64,000 bases of DNA. It comes from Plectrocnemia conspersa (taxonomy: Eukaryota > Arthropoda > Insecta > Trichoptera > Polycentropodidae). Made by a program: the position numbers and the translations under genes. Below, piece by piece: positions 15,000 to 26,378 of this stretch (positions are counted from its first letter, which is position 1; each line of letters opens with the position of its first letter). The DNA lies in assembly GCA_009617715.1 (NCBI GenBank), contig VTFK01000371.1, positions 310,001 through 374,000 of the forward strand. The letters run 5' to 3'. The notes beneath the pieces were generated by a model. The model saw nothing but the letters and a program-made list of their open reading frames with translations. It had not been told where the DNA came from and searched no databases.

Positions 15000-15255
15000 G
15001 TATCCTATCTAAAATACCACAGTATTATAAAATGATTTTTCTAAAAATATAAAATAATTATGTAAATGATACTGTTGTAACCTACATTAACGTACGCTTT
15101 TATTATGTTTTATAAATATAGGTTTATCAAACATATATAAAAGGGTATTTAATTTCGTTAGTATACAATAGTATTCTTAAATTATTTCCCAAAAAATATT
15201 AAATAATGCTGTAAAAGATACTGTTGTAACTTACTTGTAACGTAGACTTATTCTT
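15000..15255. repeat. diverged tandem duplication, unit about 150 bp
   Basis: The words GATACTGTTGTAACCTAC (15067) and GATACTGTTGTAACTTAC (15218) sit in similar contexts about 151 bp apart. Both are preceded by an AATAAT..TGTAAA stretch and followed by an ACGTA..CTTATT-like one. This suggests an old local duplication. Confidence 0.45.
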
Positions 15256-17028
15256 AAAATATTCACGAAGAATATTTGTAATTCAACTCAAACTATTATT
15301 TTTCGTTTCGCTTCTTTCTAAGAATATACGTATACGTATTTATATTTTTATGTTAAACGATAGTGATGGCATTTAGTGTCAATTGTTTAGTTACATTAAT
15401 TTTAGTAACATATTTTCTATTCATTTTTTCATTTTATCACGTACGTATTAGTTCATCAATGTACTCTTTTTTAATAGATCCTTTAAAAATACCAGACTAG
15501 ATTTAATATTGTGTGATGATTATTTTAGTGATATGTTTTTTTTACGTCGTTTATGTTATTTTAATTAAAATAATTGTATTAACAAATAATCATAGCATTA
15601 AGGTAAAAAATAGGCTTATTTACATTTAAGGCTGTCGATATATTTTATTATCGCTTTTTAAATGTATGTTTTCCAAGAGTAATAAAATAATGAACATCTC
15701 TAAAACAAGCAATTTAAATCGGGTGGCTCCGTTTTCGAATCGCTTGATTTCGGTCAAAGCATCACAAAAGCACAATTAGGATTCGATTAAGAATATCAAA
15801 GCCGAAACCAAATTAATAGCAAATTTTTCGAAGCATGAATATCGAACGATGGAGAGGGACTAAGCCCTTTTCGACAAAGTCTTCCTACGGACCGAGCCAG
15901 ATGAATTGATTCCTCTATTAGCGATCCCTTTGACAATTACCATAATAATCTCGACTTTTTTTTACCAGGCTTTCATTCTGATTTCTACGCGGCTCTTCAA
16001 CTATAGATTGAAAGCCTATTGTCTGTGTTCACAATGTTAAAATCCATTCAGCGTCGACGATTCTCAAAAGACTCTTTTGGATATGGCATGTTTAAAAGAC
16101 TAATAGTCGCCCATCATATTTTACGAGGCGCTTTTGCCGGCTTCAATAAAACGCTACACAAAAACGGTTCGACGTAGCGTTGCTCTGGCGGGAGTGACGC
16201 AAAAAGCGAGACAAAGGCATAATTAAAATTGTTTTTTTGTCGGTATTGATTTTTAAATGGGTCACTGAGGATTTGGTGTAGTTTTTGCATTTAATACCAT
16301 ATTTTCCATTACTTTTATATTTAATATGCTTTTATTTTAAGTTGGGTATTGAATATATTTATATACGAAAGTTTACTAGTTTGTAACATCGTTCATAAAT
16401 TATTTTATCTGAAGGCTAAAATGTTTTGCAATTTAAGTTGTTACCATTGTATGTAATTTTATCTACTGAATGTTCAATAACATATGTTTATCAATATGAA
16501 ATTTTACTATTAAATATAAAAGGAACAAAGACTTTTATATTACTTACTTCAAGTATGTTAGATACCATGAGAATGTTATTCTTATCATTGAGTTTCGATG
16601 ATGTTATTTTAAGACGTTGGTTTAAAAAATTAGGTTTCAAAAGTATGCTTCAACTAGAAGTTTTCCAAGACAAAAAAAGTAAAGAATCTCGCCGACGTTC
16701 ATAGAATATTTAGGTTGACTCACGTGTATGCAAGAGCTCGCGCGTGTTACCTGCAAGGCTGGTAACATAATTTACATATCACAGGTGGGCGAGAGCTTTC
16801 ATTTGTGGCAAACTTTAAAACAGCATAACAAGTGGCATTATCCTTGCTCGCTGCCCTTAGCGTCGTTCGCTAAATTATGCAATCGGCCCTTTTAAAAAGT
16901 AAAATATATGCACATTACTCCAGTGCATCCACTGTTTTATTTTATTATTAAAGAGCAACTAAATTAAAAGTATCATAAATAATTCTCTAAGCATGTTCAA
17001 GCGTAAAGTTCCGAATGTTTCAACCTAC
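15256..17028. other. AT-rich stretch with a GC-richer patch at about 15715-16240
   Basis: No gene recognised. The patch contains CpG-bearing words and no convincing coding frame. The open frame at 16426-16704 encodes no recognisable domain. Confidence 0.45.
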
Positions 17029-17925
17029 ATCCGTAGATAAATCCTAACGTAACCAAAATAGTATTTTTAAACAGTCAACAGTTTATTGCATCTTTACACA
17101 AAAAATATTAAACAGATTTATTTGAAAAATATTTAAGTACATGTGTTAGTATTATTTGGGTATATTTACGTAAAATTCTGAGGGAATATTTACATTTTTT
17201 TCTGTTTTTGTAATATCCCTTATTTTATACATTTAAAATGTCTAAAGTAACCTAACCCAACAACAATTTTTTAACCTCACTCATTTTATTTTATATTTTT
17301 TATTTAATCTTTTTTTTAATTAGTCATCTTTTATATTTAATTCCTAATATTTTTTACTTGCTTTTTATCTCCTTTTTAATTATGTTTTGTTTTATTATAT
17401 AATAAAAATAAAATGGTGAATATTTCTTTAGAAGCGCATGGTAACACGGTAACGGTATATGGCTGAGAGGCAAATAGTAGTGGATTCTAATAAGAATGTA
17501 ACGGTAAACCGTCTAGCTCGATAGGGAATCTTATGACGCTATCCGTAGATAAATCGTATTGTAACCAAAAACAGTATTTCCATCTACGTATTTTTTAACA
17601 GTAAATATTTTATTGCATATTTATACAAAACATATTAAACAGATTCATTTGAAAAATATTTAAGTACATGTGTGAGTATTATTTAGGTATATTTACATAA
17701 TATTCTGAGAGATTATTTACATTTTTTCCGTTTTAGTAATATCCCTTATTTTATACATTAAAAATGTCTAATCTAACTTAACCCAACTACAACTTTTAAC
17801 TTTTAACCTCACCCATATATTATTTCATATTATTTTTTTATTTAATTTGTCATATTTTATATTTATTTCCTAAAATTTTTTACTTGCTTTTTGACTCTTT
17901 TAAATTATGTTTTATTTTATCACCT
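17029..17925. repeat. direct repeat of about 380 bp, two diverged copies
   Basis: Copy 1 (17029-17390) and copy 2 (17541-17925) align along their length with an offset of about 512 bp. Both start CCGTAGATAAATC and share GAAAAATATTTAAGTACATG, AATATCCCTTATTTTATACA and TTTTTACTTGCTTTTT in the same order. A 150-bp spacer lies between them. A third, short partial match (GGTAAATACTAACGTAACC, about 17955) follows copy 2. Three TAAC(C/T)TAACC words occur but do not form a telomeric array. Function unknown. Confidence 0.75.
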
Positions 17926-18238
17926 TTTGTAACTAATAGTTATAATTAACTATAGGTAAATACTAACGTAACCTAACCTTTCAAATTTACATATATCCGT
18001 ATTAAGCTTTCTTTACACACTTCTAGATTGTATTAGCACTAGTTTTACTATAGTGGTACGGTCCTGCCCTATCTGACAGCGTTTTTATTGTTATAAAGTT
18101 AAGTTATTTGGTAATAATATATTATTCATTTGCATCAATCATGTACAATATATGTACTTAATGATCTTGTAGCCTTGTTGTGTCGGTAGAATCCATTTGT
18201 TTCTAAAAATGGAGCTGAACTCTCAATCTCGGACGTCG
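17926..18238. other. short spacer before the Transib element
   Basis: No gene recognised. The last five bases (CGTCG, 18234-18238) are the left target-site copy of the element that follows. Confidence 0.5.
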
Positions 18239-19372
18239 CACTGTGGGGTATTTGCCCGATCTGGGCGGCCAAAAATATTTCTCCAGTTTAGTTGATTCCA
18301 TAAGTGCTCTTAGTCAAATATATAATATTATAAGTGTTAAAAAATACATTATAGAAAAAAAACTTTTTTTATTTTTCATGAAATAATTCATGCAATTTTA
18401 TTTTAATAAGTATTTAAAGTATTTCTTAAATTGTAGGCCCGAGGAAGAAAAATTTCGTATTGAACGGTCGCGCGAATTTCGCCGCGTCAAGTGTTAAAAA
18501 TAAAAAATAAATTGTATATGTCACAAAGTTTGATATTTGCTGTTTTTAACGAGAAAAAGTATTTGACTAGTATTTTATTATACTCGGTATCGTTTTAATT
18601 TTTAAATATGTGTATATTTGGTGATTCTAAACAACTTTTATTTTATTTTATTAGTACGCGATCCACAATTTGAGGTTTACTGATTTTACCATGGTAATTA
18701 TATTACTAAAAAATCACAATCATTATAAAACTGTATTTTGAATTTGACGTTAACACGTCTCCTAATTAAAAAGTTATATTAGTTTAAAACGTTTAGGTCC
18801 TAACTTTCGCGACTAAGCCCTTCCCATTTTGAAGAATAATGGTATGCAATGTGTTAAAAACCACAAAAATCCGCAGTCAATTTTAAATGTATCATAAAGA
18901 GAAAGACCTAAGCTTTATATTGTATATAAAATCTACATTAAAAAGAAGTGGGAAATATAACTAATGAATTCAAAATTAGAAAAAAAATTAGGAAAAAGTA
19001 CTAAAAATGGTACTTATTCAAAACAATATTGTGTGTTTAATATGACAGCAACTGCAACAAAGAGCTATGAAACGTATAAACACTTACCTGCTTTATTACA
19101 ATCAATGGTTTGGATTTTTAACTGTACTCAAATATAAATAATAATAATTGTCAAATGTACGAGTATGCAATCGACGCCGAGAAAACGATGCGTGCACTCG
19201 AAGGGATGATTTCCGACCGATCGTGGGGGCGCTAGCGTTATGCAAAGAGTGGGGGAATTGTTGATTATTATGCGCAAAATTATCAGCTTTACAGAGCAAC
19301 TTTTTTTTTACCTGCGCTTAAATTTTCATTATCGACTTTTGGCCGCCCAGATCGAGCAAATACCCCACCGTG
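18239..19372. mobile_element. non-autonomous Transib transposon
   Basis: The 1134-bp element has inverted repeats of about 36 bp. The left end begins CACTGTGGGGTATTTGCCC and the right end, read inwards, CACGGTGGGGTATTTGCTC; both continue GATCTGGGCGGCC. It is flanked by the 5-bp duplication CGTCG (18234-18238 and 19373-19377). Known biology: Transib ends start with a CAC-type heptamer like the V(D)J recombination signal, and Transib prefers 5-bp GC-rich targets of CGNCG type. Both features are met. No RAG1-like transposase is visible. A minus-strand frame at 19102-19299 runs towards a good donor (GCAG|GTAAGTG, near 19087) and might be a remnant exon, but I cannot identify it. Confidence 0.85.
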
Positions 19373-19377
19373 CGTCG

Positions 19378-19440
19378 TATGTAAACCTCGGTTGACGTGA
19401 AGAGTGAAGCGGCTGCTTTTCGGTGTTTCAGGTGAGAGAC
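19378..19440 (+). other. candidate exon end or weak ratchet site
   Basis: GGCTGCTTTTCGGTGTTTCAG ends at 19431 and is followed directly by the donor GTGAGAG. The block from the Transib insertion point to here is CpG-rich and contains TGACGT. Two readings are possible: the 3' edge of a non-coding exon whose body was invaded by the Transib, or a third, weaker juxtaposed splice site. I cannot choose between them. Confidence 0.3.
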
Positions 19441-21589
19441 ATTCAAAAGTTTAGAATAAATTTCGTGTGTTCCAAATCTGTAGGAACTAGTGAAAATTCC
19501 TTATAAAGATTTTTCGAAAGTAAATTACAAATGAAAGTGATGGATGTGTTTGGTCAATATATAGTGTGTTCCTTGTCTACCTTCTTTTGACGCGTCAACC
19601 AATTGCACTAATTTCAAGACAAAATTAGATTTAATTATTTTTGTCGTCTTTCTTAACATAATCGTCGAGGTTTAAACATGTTAATTTTTAGCAATAGTGC
19701 ACTTATTTCAAGTAGCATATTCCAGATGTTTTTCGCCTTGTTATGAATATTATATTAAGTAGTGTTTGTTAAATCAAGGAATAACAATTACACTTTTCGG
19801 CGAACTGTAAAGACTAGCAGCACTTTTAAGACAAGCGAGAAGTCTTTCTTGCGGTCCCCACAATAAATTCAGAACTACATATATATATCATTATAACACA
19901 ACAAATATTTTTTAATTACATTTCGTTGAAGTAATACGGTAGCTTTGGACCAGTCTAAGCATAGCCACTTGCGTGAATTTATAAAGTCAAATTTTACTAT
20001 CGTGTCACACATTAATCGTAAATTCTTGTATGCCCTTTTAAAAGTTTTATTTGCTAAACTTCATTACTGTTCCACGTCCTACATCTCGACACATGCTGAC
20101 TTGTGTAAATGCTTAAATTTCACACATGCATACTTGAAGTACGGCATTAGTCATTAATCACAGTCGCCCCAAATGGAAAATCATGCACTCCGGACTAGCG
20201 AGCTCTCAGCGAAAGCTGTACCTCGATAAACGTGCAATATAGTATAGGTGTGCTTATATATTTTACGTGTGCATTTATATAAATATCTCGCCCGTGCGAC
20301 TTTATGAAACGCGATGAAATAAAATGTCAAAAAAGTTTTTGAAATTTACGACGCAACTATAAGGAACACGGGAAATCGTATGCAACGCGAATTTCAATGA
20401 ACTGCGCTCGCCGAACTTAATACTATTTTTAAAAATTGCCTCATGAAGTCTCCGCACAATGGATGGGGAATTTTGTAAAACCCGGTTTCAGAAATGAAAA
20501 ATATTCATACAACTTGTCACATGAGCAAGGTTTCGCAGCAGCAGCAGCAGCGGAAAGTTTCCTTGAGTTTTCGTCTTACGTGACGCAGTCGCATGTCGGA
20601 TAAGGAATGCAACCGGAGAACATCCAAGGAATGCTTGCAATGAAATTTCACAAGTAGGGAACCATTCTCAAACAATTATGTCATACATAGGTATTACTTA
20701 GATGTAGTATGTCGTTTTATATACCATATGCTACATAAATCGTTTTAGTATTTAAAAGTATTTTTTTTTATATAATCAAGTACAGAATTTGCCACTATAT
20801 TTGCGTTGCAATATTTTTAACTTTTTAAACTTCTACCTTTAATTCTATAGCACTATTCCAACTAAAAAAAATCTGTCGTTTGAACCCAGAACATATTTTT
20901 AATTCTATATTTAACCTTGAAAACATTTAATAGTATAAATAAAATACACGTATGCTTTATGTTTATTTTTACTATACATCTTCTTTAAATTATATACTTT
21001 TAAAAAAAAATTAAATTGATATTGAAACATGTTTGGTTTAATGACTTATCAACTGTTATAATATCACATATATTTTATTCTAGTTCTCTCCTCTTTCCAT
21101 GCAACACCCGCTTCATAACGTGGAAATAGACCCTTATATATATAATAATAATTTGTCACACTGAAAAATCGACTTGCTATTTGCTTTTTAAATATATCCT
21201 ATATTTTTTCGTCTGAATCTTTTTCCAATCAACTAATGGAGATTTGGCGTTCGATGGTGTTTGCTCAAAGACTACTGTTTTTCCACTTTACATTATGGTA
21301 TTTTTTTTAGCCTAGTCATTTTTTATTTCAGCTCTGTGACTCCACCTATATTTGTAGCTCACATAGTATATAAATAAATTGCAATAGAAATAAATAATAA
21401 TTTTAAAATTATTAAATATACAAAAAATAATACTATAACCTTTTTAACAAGTAATAAAAACATATACTTAATTGTAGCATATTAGATACCTTAAAGCAAC
21501 ATTTAACAAGTAGTAGTAAAACAATATGTAACAGAAGCAGTTTCTTGATTTATCTTTTACAGTGAAAAAAATAGTATAATAGTTGTGAG
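19441..21589. other. non-coding stretch with GC-richer patch and (CAG)5
   Basis: The patch at about 19790-20660 is CpG-bearing and contains five CAG repeats at 20536-20550. Open frames here (for example 19945-20157) have no recognisable domain. The rest is AT-rich. Confidence 0.45.
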
Positions 21590-22272
21590 TAGGGATTCCA
21601 ATCCCGGGATCCCGAATCCCGGGATCCCGAATCCCGGGATCCCAGGATCCCGAACGATTTAGAAATAGATGAAAAGCGATGAGTAAATGGATTATAAATC
21701 ATAATCCCGAATTTTTTTAGTTGGTTGATTTATCAAAACACAAAATTATTATTGACAACATCGTTATATTTCGTGTACAAACTTGAAAAAAGTTGCACGT
21801 GTCATCTGTGAATCTTTGAGGCTGTGAGTCTGAGCGTGCTTTTTCAGCAGCAGGCTGCTTAGGAACCAAAATCAGATCAAGGCTAAATGATAAAACACTT
21901 GATGCTTTGATGTTACTTCGTGAGTTTTATTCAAAATAATGTTTTCAATTAATTGTGTCAATGAATGTACATACCTATGTACATACATTGTCAAAAGTTC
22001 ATTTTTTTCTTCTCAAATAAATATATAAGACCTTCCCTTTTTTATTTTCATTATATTATTTTCTATTTTAAGTATAAGACTAAAATTATACGTACTTTAT
22101 ACATTGTACGTTATAAAAAACAGATGTAAAAATATATTGTATTATTCATTTTAAATTATTTTTATCGATAAAATAACATGAAAATTATCCTGGGACTGGT
22201 CCGGATCTTGAAGATCGACTAATTGAAATACCGAAATCCCGGGATCAAAATTTTGGTGGATTGGAATCCCTA
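21590..22272 (+). mobile_element. short hAT element, CCCGGGATCCCG family, copy 1
   Basis: The 683-bp element runs from TAGGGATTCCAATCCC to GGTGGATTGGAATCCCTA and is flanked by the exact 8-bp duplication GTTGTGAG (21582-21589 and 22273-22280). The left end carries repeated CCCGGGATCCCGAAT words; the right end has the same words, partly mutated. At 21823-21939 the plus strand encodes the last 38 residues of a hAT transposase, starting CESERAFSAAGCLGTKIRSR and ending LMLLREFYSK before a TAA. This is the hATC dimerisation signature. The frame is broken just upstream, so the element is a deletion derivative, not autonomous. Confidence 0.92.
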
Positions 22273-22280
22273 GTTGTGAG

Positions 22281-24651
22281 TAAAACAAATAAAATTTAAT
22301 GTCTGTTAAAAATTATCTTTCTTTTACACTCTGAACATTCAATTTTATATCAATGCAGATTGGATTCCTTTAACCAAAATTGTACACCAATCCCTAGAAA
22401 TCTAGATGAAAAGCGATGAAAGTTAAATGGCTTGTACGTGTCGATTCATCTCGGATAGGTTGCGCAGTGGTAAGTTTTCTGAAGGAAAAAGATTCACCGC
22501 TGACTTGCTGCACCATCACCTCGACGAATTGTAAATACACTGAATGATAAAACAAGTTAGCTAAATTACGTTAGAAGTCTGGACGTGACTCCTCGTGGCC
22601 GGCACGTGCTTGCCCCAAGATTACGTCATCAGATATAAGGGCTCGTTCACACGGTACGAATGCTTAGTGGAGAAAAATCCCATACTATATGAGCCTGGAT
22701 AGTTTTTAATAATGAGGCAAAATTTATTATTATTGTTTTTTTGTAAATGCTTTTACAAATGTGAACTCTTTCAATGACGCTCTCTATAAGTACTCTTTTG
22801 AATCTTCACTTTAAAATAAATTTAAAAGTTAATGAAAAAATATGTTTCTCGGTATTTGCTGTAACAGTTTTTTTCTAATAAGATTTAATATAAGGGCTCA
22901 ACAATGTGTTATCAGTTATAGAAAAGTAAAATGTATTTTATATTATCTTAAAAGTATTTTATATATTTAATACAATTGTATAAGATAACATCTTTATAAA
23001 AATACGTTAAAAGACAGCTGTAATAAACGCTATTTGTCATCTTGGCATTCTTGGCAATCAATTATTTTACTTGAAGCAGCGATGATGTTTGATATTTGAA
23101 CTATTGAAACCAAATATATTAAATATAATCCTGATTGTGAACATTGCAGATTATTTTATCCTTAAGTTTTTATTATAAAAACTGTGTAGATTTTTATTAT
23201 AAATAATTTGTTTATAGCGCCTATATGCTAACTCTCCTCTTTAAATATTATACATATATAGTATACATAAAACTGTGCTTAGAATATATTTGTCAAATGT
23301 GAACACCGTCGACATAATTTATAACGCCTCCGTACACGTTTTAAACTTCAACCTTCCGCGTGTTATTGGCGTCGTGAGTGTGTACTTTTTTTCATCCTTC
23401 TTCCTTGAAAGGTGAAGTTTCGCTGGCGGAAAACTTTTACTCTTCCACCTTATGTCACCGATGAATCTGAAATTCAGTTAACAAAGTTTTACCCAGTAGC
23501 TAAGCGCGGGAGCTTCACAGACTGCTTCGACATTTTTTCCCCAAACCCTTATAGTTCATACAGAGTAATATCTACGTACACATTTTGTGTCGTTATTTAT
23601 TTTTGTCTTCGCAACAGCCGTGAAGTGATGCAAGAGCTGCATCTGCATTTTCATCTTTCGAAAACGGTAAAAAGAAAATTGGAAAACTTCGAGAGTTTCC
23701 CGTTAGGGGACTCGTATAGAGGACTATGAATTGTGACGATGGGTTTTAACGATTTGTATTATTTATATATGTATTTATAAATAATACAAAACAATTTTGA
23801 TATTAATTTTATCAAGTTGGTTATAGATTAAATTGGTGTATGTAATGTTTTGACAAATTTATGAAATATAACAACAACGTCTATGTATTGTATAAGAAAC
23901 ACTTTCTTGAGATTTTAATTTTAATTTTTCCTTTAGTTGTTTTTCATATCTTAAATATCATTACCAATTACTTAAATATTGTAAATAATTATATTTAGAC
24001 AACCTGTATTTTCTCATATACATAATCTCATATTATGTGAATGTACAACAGCCATTCGGTTAATTTCGTGCAACGTTTCGAAACGAGGTCGGGGCAATAA
24101 CGTTTAGACCGATCGCGCGATACAATCGCAGTAAATCGCGTCGGCAATTTCGCACATTACCCGTTACTTCATTCTTATTCTAATATGGCGGACACAATGG
24201 CGGACGGCGGCCAATTCACAGCGATAAGCCGCCGACGTACATAATCGTCCGACCATTTGCGACTTTTTTCTCCCTTTTTTTATATGTAATGTTCTTATTT
24301 TGTTCCACGTCAGAACGAACCCGTATTCTGCCATAAAAATCTGACGTTGCCTTTTTAGTTTTCTGGGTTAATCCTAGGTATATAATTAGTGAGGTTAACG
24401 GCTCTGGTGGATTCTGAGATAATGTTGCGTTAATGAGTAAATCTGAGCATAATGTATTCTTTCTAGCTGAATCAAAATATTTTCCATTATCCCTTACACT
24501 TAAAATATGTCAAAAATTTTATATTTGAAAATGCAATATAAATATATTTTTACTTACAAACACCTTGATCTCTAAACCGACTTACAAAATATTTTTTTTT
24601 CAATTTCAAATTTATTAGCTATGGTAATTAAAAATAAAAATATAAAATAAC
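22281..24651. other. non-coding stretch with GC-richer patches
   Basis: Patches lie at about 22430-22650, 23290-23730 and 24050-24370. The 105-codon frame at 23412-23729 has no recognisable domain and lies in a base-composition patch, so I do not call it a gene. At 24183-24204 two ATGGCGGAC words occur in tandem, matching the YY1/Pho core (ATGGC). Confidence 0.4.
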
Positions 24652-24659
24652 ATATTGGT

Positions 24660-25322
24660 TAGGGATTCCAATCCCGGGATCCCGAATCCCGGGATCCCGG
24701 GATCCCGAACGATTTTCAATACCCGATGAGTCCCGGGATTATAAAACATAATCCCGAATTTTTCGGATTGATTGATTTATCAAGCACAATCGAATTATTA
24801 TTGACAACATCGTTATATTTCGTGTACAAACTTGCGCGAGTTGCACTTGTCATCTGTGAATCTTTGAGGTTGTGAGTCTGAACGTGCTTTTTCAGCAGCA
24901 GGCTGCTTAGGAACCAAAATCAGATCAAGGCTAAATGATAAAACACTTGATGCTTTGATGTTACTTCGTGAGTTTTATTCAAAATAATGTTTTTAATTAA
25001 TTGTGTATGAATGTATATACCTATGTGCATACATTGTCAAAAGTTCATTTTTTTCTTCTCAAATAAATATATAAGACCTTCCCTTTTTTATTTGTATTAT
25101 ATTATTTTCTATTTTAAGTCCAAGACTAAAATCATACGTATTTTATACATTGTACGTTATAAAAAACAGATGTAAAAATATATTTTATTATTCATTTTAA
25201 ATTATTTTTATCGATAAAATAGCATGAAAATTATCCCGGGACTGGTCCCGGGATCCCGGGATCGACTAATTGCAATACCGAAATCCCGGGATCAAAATTT
25301 TGGCCCGGGATTGGAATCCCTA
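24660..25322 (+). mobile_element. short hAT element, CCCGGGATCCCG family, copy 2
   Basis: The 663-bp element is flanked by the exact duplication ATATTGGT (24652-24659 and 25323-25330). The ends, TAGGGATTCCAATCCCGG and CCCGGGATTGGAATCCCTA, are near-perfect inverted repeats. The palindromic word CCCGGGATCCCG is better preserved than in the copy 3 kb upstream, so this copy looks younger. The transposase tail at 24871-24987 encodes the same ESERAFSAAG...LREFYSK sequence. The two copies are in the same orientation and very similar throughout, including the 3' untranslated part. Confidence 0.93.
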
Positions 25323-25498
25323 ATATTGGTAATACAATTTTAACGGTAAAATAATAAAATGTTATGAAAAAACGATTCGTTTAGTGTTAATTTAGGTATT
25401 AGGGCTAAGGATCTGGAAGCAATAATATGTGTTTTTCGCCTTCTAGATCAATATATAATTATATTTAAATTTATGGTTGTTTAATCTAAGGCTCCGAT

Positions 25499-26177
25499 TA
25501 GGGATTCTGAAGTCTCGGGTTTTTTCGATTCCCGGGACTCGAGACCCAAATTTTTAAAGTCCCGGGAATTCCCGGGACTCGAGACTTTGATTATTTTTCG
25601 TATAATCATGAAAAAAAATTATGTTAAAAAATTAACTTATTATTATTTACTTTAATTAACTTATTATTATTAACTTTTTATATTATTTGTGTTATAGGTA
25701 CGATAGGTGAAAATTTAAAAACACTTTATTCGATATTTATTTAAATTTAATTTATTACAATTTTTTTAATCGAAATATTTATATCAAAATTAAGTTAAAA
25801 CCTTCACTTTTGTAAGGAAAAATGTGTTTTTAAAAACACCAAGGCGTTTAATGATGAATGACATAGCCTGTTCCTGGTTTTTGTGGCAAATATTCCAGAT
25901 GTAGAAAAAAATCTCTCGCTTTCTGTAGATGTTGGCTTAATTGTAAGCAATGATTTGAATAAAAGCTCTAGATTCGGAGTTCGGTTGATAGTTGAATCTA
26001 ATATTTGAAACTCCTTTTTAATTACATCAAATTCACTCTTTACATATTTTTGTAAAATTGCACTTCGGAGTCTCGAGTCCCGGGTTATTAATTTTTAAAT
26101 TCCCGGGACTCGAGACAGCAAAAAATCTTTGAATTCTCGGGAATAAATTCCCGGGTTGTCTCGACACAGAATCCCTA
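25499..26177 (-). mobile_element. short hAT element, CCCGGGACTCGAG family
   Basis: The 679-bp element is flanked by the exact duplication GCTCCGAT (25491-25498 and 26178-26185). Ends read TAGGGATTCTGAAGTCTCGG and ...CGACACAGAATCCCTA. Subterminal regions at both ends repeat CCCGGGACTCGAGAC. On the minus strand, 26061-25804 is an open 85-codon frame ending in a TGA. It contains EFQILDSTINRTPNLELLF, then TIKPTSTESERFFSTSG and NALVFLKTHF, a complete hATC region. Transposase upstream of this is absent, so the element is an internally deleted hAT that kept the C-terminus. It differs from its neighbours in the reiterated word and in strand. Confidence 0.92.
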
Positions 26178-26378
26178 GCTCCGATACACGAAATAAGTAG
26201 ATTAGTGAGTTTTTTTAAGTATTTTATGCTATGAAAATGACAATAATCTTAGACTTTTGCTATATATAGGCTAATATGATTTTTTTTGAGATTAGTATAA
26301 AAAGTTATATAATAATTTTGGATTACTTACAATTATTAAGTAAAAATAGTATTATTGTTGTTACTCCACGCTTGGCTA

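Noticed and set aside
17250..17975. TAACCTAACC words as telomere-like sequence
   Set aside because: Only isolated short words within a diverged duplication, not a tandem TTAGG-type array.
23412..23729. 105-codon open frame
   Set aside because: It lies in a GC-richer patch, has no recognisable domain, a poor start context and no neighbouring splice sites; length is compatible with chance.
21590..25322. Palindromic CCCGGGATCCCG repeats as a CRISPR array or satellite
   Set aside because: They are confined to the ends of elements with 8-bp target duplications and a hATC remnant, so they are hAT subterminal repeats.
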